A stretch of DNA of 64,000 bases, from assembly GCA_949752735.1 (NCBI GenBank), contig OX457042.1:36452368-36516367 (forward strand), read 5' to 3'. The notes beneath the pieces were generated by a model. That model was not told the origin of the DNA. It saw only the letters and a list, made by a program, of their open reading frames with translations, and ran no database searches. The translations under genes were made by a program, and so were the position numbers. Of this stretch, positions 62,201 to 64,000 are shown in pieces. Numbering within the stretch: the first letter of the stretch is position 1; each line of letters begins with the position of its first letter. This stretch comes from Lumbricus terrestris. Its lineage: Eukaryota > Annelida > Clitellata > Crassiclitellata > Lumbricidae.

Positions 62201-62943
62201 ACAGCAGCGTGACGGACGAGGTGGCCGACGGAAACACGGAGTGGTGGTGGGAGATGCTGGAAGGTCTCAGGGAAAACACGTTGGTCGTGTTTGCCAACAT
62301 CTGTGGACAGTTGGACCTGTCTTCGTTCCCAGAGGAGATCTGCCTGCCGATCCTCAATGGCCTTCTCCACTGGCTCGTCTGCTCGTCGGCCGAGGCTCTT
62401 GACCCACTCACGGCGACCGGCCTCTCCCCCCAGCGTCTCGTTCTCGAGGCGCTCTGCAAGCTGTGTGTCATCGACTCGAACATTGACCTCGTGCTTGCGA
62501 CCCCACCGTTCTCACGTATTGTGCTTCTCATAACGAACCTCGCGAGCATGCTGAGTGAGCGCCATCAGCAGGTGGTGCGCGAGTTTGCCGTCGGACTGCT
62601 GTCCTGCCTCGTTCCAGGCGACAGCAGCGTATCGCGTGCGCTCGCGCTCCAGCATCCATCGGTGACTCTTCTGCTCGAGTTCATCGAAGGCGCCGAGCAG
62701 CAGGCGCTGCAGATGATGAACGCTCACGGAGCGGCCGTACTTCGTGACAATCCCGAAATCATGGGCACCAGCCTGGACATGCTCTGCCGCGCGGCGTCCA
62801 TACTGCGCCACTTGGTGGACGTTCCGGAAAACGTTGCGTTGCTATCGCGGCATCAATCGAAACTGATGCAACTCGTCATGTCGCAGATTCTCGACCGTAG
62901 CGTAACCGCCATTTTGGCCGACGTTCTCAATTCTTGCAGTTGA
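12868..62943 (+). CDS. ARID1: ARID1 (BAF250/Osa) BAF-complex subunit, complete, 14 coding exons
   Basis: Seen: 14 exons (12868-13677, 21098-21493, 33324-33660, 43995-44165, 49142-50173, 50731-50876, 51750-51848, 52465-52665, 54368-54587, 56285-56987, 58439-58854, 59443-59618, 60170-60290, 60893-62943) have compatible GT/AG phases and total 6879 nt, giving 2292 residues plus TGA. Domains: low-complexity Gly/Pro/Met/Gln-rich N-terminus; LTQLL at about 200-204; ARID about 1015-1103; second disordered region; GSVEAT at 1589-1594; BAF250_C helical region about 1965-2285. Known: ARID1A/ARID1B (fly Osa) define canonical BAF, bind DNA through ARID with little sequence preference, and scaffold the BAF core through the C-terminus in the nucleus. 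Human ARID1A has 2285 residues. Inferred: one ARID1 ancestor rather than ARID1A or ARID1B. The start could be ATG 12868 or 12904, or a coding exon further upstream. Confidence 0.93.
13745..13975 (-). mobile_element. LINE (CR1/L2-type) 3' end fragment
   Basis: On the minus strand one frame reads [17 protein letters not shown], then [12 protein letters not shown], the typical C-terminal WN.LP...S...F...LK..L of CR1/L2 reverse transcriptases. It is followed by a tail with GGGAGCACTCCTGAAAGG and GCGCTTTATAAAT. It lies about 70 bases after the exon 1 donor and is 5'-truncated, as expected for a LINE insertion. Confidence 0.6.
14704..14850. repeat. Degenerate short tandem repeat
   Basis: Irregular tandem copies of a unit related to ACAATACTAGACAATGC, about 14-20 bp each, with substitutions and indels. 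Confidence 0.6.
15105..15172 (+). repeat. tRNA-derived SINE head
   Basis: A-box-like TAGCCTAGTGGTTGG and B-box-like GGGTTCAGGTCTC at tRNA-like spacing. The body after it does not match the CORE-like SINEs in this window, so it may be another family. Confidence 0.5.
15435..15508. mobile_element. TTAA-bounded palindromic MITE, copy 1
   Basis: Begins TTAACCCTTTGACAACC and ends AAAAGGTTAA, so its ends are inverted repeats bounded by TTAA. The 74-bp interior carries GGTATATGGGGGAAAT, resembling the interior of the copy at 58961. TTAA targeting is characteristic of piggyBac-type elements. Confidence 0.6.
16618..16680. repeat. (TA/TG)n microsatellite
   Basis: Imperfect TATATG and TATA repeats just 5' of the hAT insertion. 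Confidence 0.8.
16740..18247. mobile_element. Non-autonomous hAT-type element, 1508 bp, with 8-bp TSD
   Basis: Seen: perfect 8-bp direct repeats TTTATGTC flank the unit (16732-16739 and 18248-18255). The termini are inverted: CAGGCCCGCCGAGAG at the left and a right end whose reverse complement begins CAGGCCCGCCGACAG. Both subterminal regions carry GC-rich motifs such as CCCAGGGGCCCGG. Known: 8-bp duplications and ends starting CAG are hallmarks of the hAT superfamily. No transposase frame is visible, so it is non-autonomous. A SINE with a (CAT)n tail is nested at 17560-17873. The perfect target duplication suggests a fairly recent insertion. Confidence 0.85.
17560..17873 (+). mobile_element. 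tRNA-derived SINE with (CAT)n tail, nested in hAT element
   Basis: The tRNA-like head ends in a B-box-like GGTTCAAGCCC near 17603. The body contains GACCTTGGGTAAGTTGCTTA, resembling the CORE domain of MIR-type SINEs, then GGCAACGGGAAACCACC. The 3' end is a pure ATC array at about 17809-17873. It sits wholly inside the hAT unit, so it inserted after that unit's sequence existed. Confidence 0.65.
21098..21493 (+). CDS. ARID1: ARID1 coding exon 2
   Basis: Acceptor cttccag ends at 21097; donor gttaga at 21494; phase 0 at both ends. Encodes residues 271-402, Pro/Ser-rich ([17 protein letters not shown] ... [14 protein letters not shown]), ending with a basic cluster [17 protein letters not shown] that could act as a nuclear localisation signal. 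Confidence 0.85.
21548..21608. repeat. (TG)n microsatellite
   Basis: About 60 bp of TG dinucleotides with one TATG interruption, 55 bases after the exon 2 donor. Confidence 0.95.
22045..22360. repeat. Tandem duplication, about 168-bp period, two diverged copies
   Basis: Copy 1 (22045-22195) and copy 2 (22213-22360) share in order TCATACAAG.TACATTG, CATCAATCAT, CTCCATTG.ATTTTGTT, AAGTTCAACCTGTATTA and a final CTTTCAG. Substitutions and small indels indicate an old duplication. No coding frame is conserved. Confidence 0.8.
26702..26760. repeat. (CT)n microsatellite
   Basis: About 59 bp of uninterrupted CT dinucleotides, at the left edge of the intronic CpG-rich region. Confidence 0.97.
26840..27680. 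promoter_or_regulatory. Intronic CpG-rich island, candidate alternative promoter
   Basis: Strongly GC- and CpG-rich within AT-rich intron 2 (clusters such as GCGCCGCGTACG near 26956 and CGGCGGGCGTGCGGGCG near 27499). It contains a (GGTC)n array at 27594-27634, the complement of the (CCGA)n array in the main promoter region. Open frames in several directions are compositional and match nothing known. It could be an internal ARID1 promoter, an antisense transcript start, or a CpG island without function. Confidence 0.35.
29707..30032. repeat. 23-bp minisatellite, about 14 copies
   Basis: Tandem units built on CAACATACAACATCC followed by ATGCATGT, with single-base variants (CATAC for CATCC, ATCATAC for AACATAC, GCGTGT for GCATGT). 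Each unit carries the palindrome ATGCAT. All three + frames stay open through it, giving false ORFs of 125-185 codons. Confidence 0.95.
30085..30172 (-). repeat. LINE/SINE 3' tail, minus strand
   Basis: On the minus strand it carries CAAGTAGAAGTCTTGAAAAGG and GTGCTATATGAATTC, then a (TGAA)n run, matching the tail of the LINE remnant at 55480. Only the tail is preserved. Confidence 0.5.
30637..30712 (+). repeat. LINE/SINE 3' tail, plus strand
   Basis: Contains CTCTGAGTAGTCCCCTTGAA and GAGTCGCTATGCAAATT, then ATGAATGAATGAA, the shared tail of the LINE and SINE copies in this window. Confidence 0.5.
31780..32160. other. Purine-rich tracts with G-quadruplex-type run
   Basis: Long GGA/GAG-rich tracts on the + strand (about 31790-31880 and 32090-32150), and a tandem GGGGT run at 31946-31971 that meets the four-G-tract pattern of intramolecular G-quadruplexes. 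No ORF with recognisable similarity. Confidence 0.6.
32575..32869. repeat. 14-bp minisatellite, about 20 copies
   Basis: Tandem units of TACTGATTCTGTGC and the variant TACTTGTTCTGTGC, with a few ACAGG and AAG insertions, filling about 295 bp some 450 bp before exon 3. Confidence 0.93.
33324..33660 (+). CDS. ARID1: ARID1 coding exon 3
   Basis: Acceptor ggttgtag ends at 33323; donor gtgagt at 33661. Starts phase 0 and ends with the first base of a Gly codon. Encodes about residues 403-515, beginning [19 protein letters not shown] and continuing Thr/Pro/Ser-rich. Disordered region, no domain. Confidence 0.83.
35037..35080 (+). repeat. Interspersed-repeat end motif (class uncertain)
   Basis: TTAACTAGCTGGGGTACCCGG followed by CGTTGCCTGGG resembles a short motif I associate with interspersed repeats in invertebrate genomes. 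A C/T-rich tract (35090-35260) follows. I cannot assign the class or the other end. Confidence 0.3.
36242..36346 (-). mobile_element. hAT-like terminal fragment
   Basis: Read on the minus strand from 36346 it begins CAGAGGTTTTCAACGGGTG and continues with GTGTGTC-type repeats, similar in form to hAT ends of the Charlie type (CAG.GGTT.TCAA). The partner end was not found with a matching 8-bp duplication, so this is a weak call. Confidence 0.35.
38568..38783. repeat. GT-rich minisatellite, about 26-bp unit
   Basis: Imperfect tandem copies of GTGTCTGGTGTTTTTGTATT followed by TGTGTG, ending in a (TG)n run. Confidence 0.85.
39084..39393. repeat. 20-bp minisatellite, about 15 copies
   Basis: Units of GGTCAGAAAATACTACTGGT alternating with a TATTACTGGT variant. 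One unit lacks an A and one has an extra GGT. Because 20 is not a multiple of 3, every + frame reads the same rotating 20-residue peptide (with [12 protein letters not shown]) and stays open. Not a gene. Confidence 0.95.
40262..41620 (+). mobile_element. Decayed CR1/L2-type LINE with nested SINE
   Basis: The frame from about 40314 reads [19 protein letters not shown], then [10 protein letters not shown], matching the endonuclease motifs GDFNIHVD and GHTLDLVI. A degenerate CLSDH near 40730 fits the endonuclease SDH motif. Past the [20 protein letters not shown] near 41400-41445 fits the C-terminal RT motif (LKLN.DKTE.LL). Frames are broken; the SINE at 40937-41156 splits the element. Confidence 0.6.
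40937..41156 (+). mobile_element. CORE-like tRNA SINE, copy A
   Basis: Head with A-box TGGTGTAGTGGGTATG and intact B-box GGTTCGAATCC. The body has TTTGGGCAAGTCCTTCATTT, resembling the CORE domain (ACCTTGGGCAAGT). The tail GTCGGGAGCGCTTCTGAGTA continues with TTTTGAAGGGACGC and ends in CATA repeats. Full-length relative to copies B and C. Confidence 0.75.
42416..42775. repeat. CTTCATCAAATCAAG tandem repeat
   Basis: About 360 bp of imperfect units of CTTCATCAAATCAAGG with alternating 17- and roughly 22-base lengths and CTTTT or CCTTG spacers. Confidence 0.88.
42982..43078. repeat. (TG)n-rich microsatellite
   Basis: TGTGTG interspersed with TCTG, TATA and GGTG variants. Confidence 0.88.
43435..43509. 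repeat. (TG)n microsatellite
   Basis: Pure TG to about 43458, then TG with ACCG and AGTG interruptions. Confidence 0.93.
43995..44165 (+). CDS. ARID1: ARID1 coding exon 4
   Basis: Acceptor tttttag ends at 43994; donor gtatca at 44166. Both borders are phase 1. Encodes [15 protein letters not shown], then a serine run in [16 protein letters not shown], ending QYSNYGGPG. The Tyr/Gln/Gly/Pro-rich composition is typical of the pre-ARID region of BAF250. Confidence 0.83.
44515..44790. repeat. 29-32-bp tandem repeat
   Basis: About nine tandem units with TTGGTTTTGGGTTAGTGTCT followed by TCATTTTTTACA. Earlier units are shorter (TCATTTACA), showing stepwise growth of the T-run. Confidence 0.88.
47481..47598. 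repeat. GTTAACATTATATA tandem repeat
   Basis: Alternating TGGTTAACATTATATA and GTTAACATTATATA blocks form a roughly 30-bp higher-order unit over about 118 bp. Confidence 0.9.
47684..47718 (+). repeat. GTCATGGGATTTAGGC family, short copy
   Basis: Matches the start of the unit at 48200 (TGCACGGAAGGGGAG, TCATGGGATTTAGG), then diverges. Confidence 0.6.
47790..48006 (+). mobile_element. CORE-like tRNA SINE, copy B
   Basis: A-box GATGGTGTAGTGGGTATG and B-box GGTTCAAATCC, body ACCTTGGGCAAGTCCTTCAC, tail GTCGGGAGTGCTTCTGAGTA then TCTTGAAGGGTCGG. It aligns over its whole length with copy A at 40937. Confidence 0.78.
48200..48362 (+). repeat. GTCATGGGATTTAGGC family, long copy
   Basis: About 160 bp shared with 58057-58212: GGGTCATGGGATTTAGGC, GCAAAATAAATGTCTAAT, then ATAACTCT..ATTATCCT.TAG and TCGTC.GATG. 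No ORF; class unknown. Confidence 0.7.
49142..50173 (+). CDS. ARID1: ARID1 coding exon 5
   Basis: Acceptor gtgtgtag ends at 49141; donor gtgagt at 50174; phase 1 at both borders. Encodes about residues 572-915. A CAG run codes QQQQQQPQQ near the start, followed by a long Gly/Pro/Met/His-rich region ([35 protein letters not shown]). It ends with a more charged segment, [18 protein letters not shown]. Largest internal exon; predicted disordered. Confidence 0.88.
50247..50294. repeat. (CTAT)n microsatellite
   Basis: About 12 CTAT units in intron 5, ending directly at a minus-strand LINE/SINE tail (GCGCCCCTTCAAGGAG and ACTCAGAGGCGCTCCCAA, 50305-50343), consistent with simple-repeat expansion at a retroposon 3' end. 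Confidence 0.93.
50731..50876 (+). CDS. ARID1: ARID1 coding exon 6
   Basis: Acceptor tttcgtttcag ends at 50730; donor gtttgt at 50877. Enters phase 1 and leaves phase 0. Encodes [19 protein letters not shown], then [15 protein letters not shown], ending ESDKQ. Confidence 0.83.
51750..51848 (+). CDS. ARID1: ARID1 coding exon 7
   Basis: Acceptor gttttgaacag ends at 51749; donor gtaagt at 51849; phase 0 at both ends, 33 codons. Encodes a Ser/Pro-rich linker ([19 protein letters not shown]) just before the ARID exons. Confidence 0.82.
52465..52665 (+). CDS. ARID1: ARID1 coding exon 8 (ARID, first half)
   Basis: Acceptor cttctgtag ends at 52464; donor gtaagt at 52666; phase 0. Encodes the linker [15 protein letters not shown] and ARID helices 1-4: [20 protein letters not shown], then [18 protein letters not shown]. 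Compare human ARID1A RKMWVDRYLAFTEEK and LDLYRLYVSVKEIGGLTQ. The basic/aromatic ARID framework is kept. Confidence 0.95.
54368..54587 (+). CDS. ARID1: ARID1 coding exon 9 (ARID, second half)
   Basis: Acceptor tttttgctcag ends at 54367; donor gtaagt at 54588; leaves phase 1. Encodes [39 protein letters not shown], then a Lys/Ser-rich tail. KNKKWRE and LK..Y...L..FEC are the invariant ARID1 positions (helices 5-7). The ARID intron falls right after GGMVD, before VTKNKKW. Confidence 0.95.
54621..54920 (+). mobile_element. CORE-like tRNA SINE, copy C (interrupted)
   Basis: Head GCGGTGGTGTAGGGGTATG with a decayed B-box, body GACCCTGAGCAAGTCCTTCA, then about 70 extra bases with (ATT)n at 54770-54840. 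The tail GTCGGGAGTGCCTCTGAGG continues TTCTTGAAGGGCCGC. It starts about 30 bases after the exon 9 donor. Confidence 0.7.
55480..55860 (-). mobile_element. Decayed CR1/L2-type LINE 3' end with (TGAA)n tail
   Basis: On the minus strand [18 protein letters not shown] matches the L.WLPV..RI.YK...L motif downstream of the RT domain in CR1/L2 LINEs. A shifted frame gives PAHLREFC and LVPYTCFYQ, matching P.YL.EL and VPRTR. The 3' tail reads GATTGGGAGTGCTCCTGAG, then GCAATATAAATTCTG and (TGAA)n, essentially the tail of the CORE-like SINEs. Confidence 0.6.
56285..56987 (+). CDS. ARID1: ARID1 coding exon 10
   Basis: Acceptor tttgttgtag ends at 56284; donor gtaggt at 56988. Enters phase 1, leaves phase 2. 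Encodes about residues 1138-1372: [15 protein letters not shown], a [20 protein letters not shown] segment resembling human MSRSNSVGIQDAFND, and a glycine-rich [14 protein letters not shown]. Disordered post-ARID region. Confidence 0.88.
57579..57661. mobile_element. TTAA-bounded palindromic MITE, copy 2
   Basis: Left end TTAACACGTTGACCGCC; reverse complement of the right end TTAACAAATTGACCGCC, 14 of 17 identical. 83 bp, TTAA at both borders, no coding potential. Confidence 0.65.
58057..58212 (+). repeat. GTCATGGGATTTAGGC family, copy in intron 10
   Basis: About 155 bp collinear with 48200-48362 (GGGTCATGGGATTTAGGC, GCAAAATAAATGTCTAAT, TTATCCTGTAGTCGTCCGATG). Confidence 0.7.
58439..58854 (+). 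CDS. ARID1: ARID1 coding exon 11
   Basis: Acceptor tgattacag ends at 58438; donor gtctgt at 58855 is non-optimal but phase-correct. Encodes [19 protein letters not shown], a Tyr-rich patch [19 protein letters not shown], and a Gly/Pro/His/Gln-rich tail ending YQIASQGG. Confidence 0.83.
58961..59029. mobile_element. TTAA-bounded palindromic MITE, copy 3
   Basis: Left end TTAACCCTTTAAAGACGA; reverse complement of the right end TTAACCCATTAGCGACGA. 69 bp. The interior TATATGGTTTCCCATAT is itself palindromic and resembles the interior of the copy at 15435. Confidence 0.7.
59443..59618 (+). CDS. ARID1: ARID1 coding exon 12
   Basis: The acceptor gttgaagcag ends at 59442, chosen because it restores the phase and avoids an in-frame TGA at 59427. 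Donor gtttgt at 59619 leaves phase 0. Encodes [20 protein letters not shown], then [19 protein letters not shown], ending YDMEKMQ. The GPWMPHQYG segment resembles GSWPSHGTRQPPYGP in human ARID1A. Confidence 0.8.
60170..60290 (+). CDS. ARID1: ARID1 coding exon 13
   Basis: Acceptor tttttattcag ends at 60169; donor gtatct at 60291; leaves phase 1. Encodes [20 protein letters not shown], then KKLTHKDMG. This is nearly the human ARID1A segment [20 protein letters not shown], one of the most conserved pieces outside the folded domains. Confidence 0.95.
60893..62943 (+). CDS. ARID1: ARID1 terminal exon 14 (C-terminal core-binding region, BAF250_C)
   Basis: Acceptor ttgttgtgcag ends at 60892; stop TGA 62941-62943. 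Encodes about residues 1610-2292. Start: [20 protein letters not shown], then [13 protein letters not shown] and [15 protein letters not shown], matching human EAWRVMMSLKSGLLAEST. Middle: acidic and Ser/Asn-rich linker with three imperfect NxAVSEVNS repeats (about 1864-1902). End: BAF250_C with [55 protein letters not shown] and [14 protein letters not shown]. Known: this armadillo-like C-terminus scaffolds the BAF core module. A single 2-kb last exon is also the vertebrate layout. Confidence 0.97.
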
Positions 62944-64000
62944 TTTGCGTCGTACCGTTCTGCATGTATCATCATCATCAGCGTCGTCATCTTCGGCATC
63001 ATAGTCACCTCTGCGCTAGGTGTTGTTTCAGTTTAATCTTGCTGCGTTAGACTCCGTTGCGCAGCGTAAAATAGTTCGGGCCGTCTGGACTGAATTCTGA
63101 TCTTCGCCACTAAGCCACTTCTTCCAGTAGGTCGGCCGTGTTCTCTCGTTAATCTTGTATGAAATTCAGGTGTCATGTTTCAGTGCGTTAGGTTTCGTTG
63201 GTGGGTCGGTGGTCCTTCTTGCGATCTTAATTAGCAAAGCTTTTTGCTGTACGTTTGACTTCATTCCGAGAAACAGCGACTTGCCGGTACGAGTGGTCTA
63301 TGAACAGAGACAGTGTCTAGCGTTTTGTCCTGTCGTGTATTTTTTCTAGTACTCTACGTTTGCACTGGTTTGGTGACGTTTTAGTAATCGATTGGTCAGA
63401 AAAACGTTTTATTTCAGATAATTGTTTGTTGGGTTGCAATGCAGAAATATTTATGAACTGGATTATGAACACATCATCTTCATCTGATAATTATTTGTAT
63501 GGAATGTCTGTGTCTGCGAAACAGAGTCGACTGTAATATATTATGCTAAAGTGTAAAGAGGTGGAAAGCCAAGTCGGTCATTTCAGCGATTGGTGATAGA
63601 CCAGCAGAAAAAGTTGGTTTGAGATTGATTATCAAAGGTTGGGCTTGATTCACAGTTGAAGGTAAGGGTCAAATGGGTTCACTTGGATATGAGCGGCTTG
63701 GTCTGCGAAAGAAAATCTCATCACTTGTGAGACGTGGATTAAAGCGGAGGTGTAGCATACTGTAGGTAAACTGAGGCCCTGGAAAGATTTAAATCCCAAG
63801 TGAGAATGCGATTTCTTGCTACCATGTCAAGCTTTACAGAGGTAGACTTCTGCTAAGACTGATTCGAAAGGCCTTCCATGCATTGTCGAAGAGGGCAATG
63901 AGCAATATTTGTGATGTTTATCTGAGGTGGTAGTTCACATTGTGTTGCATCTTGTCCCTTGTTATCACAGCTAAATCATAAAGGTTTACTGTCTTGAACC
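62944..64000 (+). other. ARID1: ARID1 3' UTR / downstream sequence
   Basis: No further coding similarity. No AATAAA was found to the end of the window; an ATTAAA occurs near 63738. The 3' UTR may therefore be about 0.8 kb, or extend beyond the window. Confidence 0.55.

Noticed and set aside
61923..62549. 208-codon minus-strand ORF opposite exon 14
   Set aside because: Antisense shadow of the BAF250_C coding exon, whose sense strand matches human ARID1A throughout.

Overview
This is an animal nuclear DNA window, not a prokaryotic one. It is AT-rich, has long introns with GT/AG splice sites, and carries many microsatellites, minisatellites, tRNA-derived SINEs, decayed LINEs and small inverted-repeat elements. 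Only two protein-coding genes can be supported, both on the + strand. Neither gene looks vertebrate in detail. A single ARID1-type gene, the repeat families and the many TAGGCCTA octamers suggest an invertebrate, but I cannot name the phylum from sequence alone.

Region 1 (1-2371) is the 3' part of a METTL18/HPM1 gene, the histidine N-methyltransferase family that acts on ribosomal protein L3. Four exons join in frame and end at a TAA at 2369-2371; the N-terminal part lies before the window. Region 2 (2372 to about 12.8 kb) is intergenic plus probable ARID1 promoter and 5' UTR sequence. It holds LINE remnants, a palindromic MITE, long (TAA)n and (TTA)n arrays, a cluster of TAGGCCTA octamers and two CpG-rich stretches (about 9.4-9.8 and 11.6-12.3 kb).

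Region 3 (12868-62943) is a complete ARID1 (BAF250/Osa) gene, the ARID subunit of the canonical BAF (SWI/SNF) chromatin-remodelling complex. Fourteen coding exons have matching splice phases and sum to 6879 nt, giving a predicted 2292-residue protein, close to the human ARID1A length. The order is: disordered Gly/Pro/Met/Gln-rich N-terminus with a conserved LxxLL-type motif; ARID domain split over exons 8 and 9; a second low-complexity region; the GSVEAT segment in exon 13; and the BAF250_C helical scaffold in the 2-kb last exon. Introns 1-4 are large (5-12 kb) and hold nearly all the mobile DNA; introns 5-13 are about 0.55-1.7 kb. Region 4 (62944-64000) is 3' UTR or downstream sequence with no canonical AATAAA seen.

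I see no undescribed multi-gene system. The most informative non-genic structures are: a 1.5-kb hAT-type element with perfect 8-bp target duplications and a SINE inside it; a CORE-like tRNA SINE family whose 3' tail matches the tail of LINE remnants in the same window; three TTAA-bounded palindromic MITEs; a 111-bp near-perfect hairpin in a METTL18 intron; and a CpG-rich, possibly promoter-like island inside ARID1 intron 2. All coordinates and similarities were read by eye and no database search was run.
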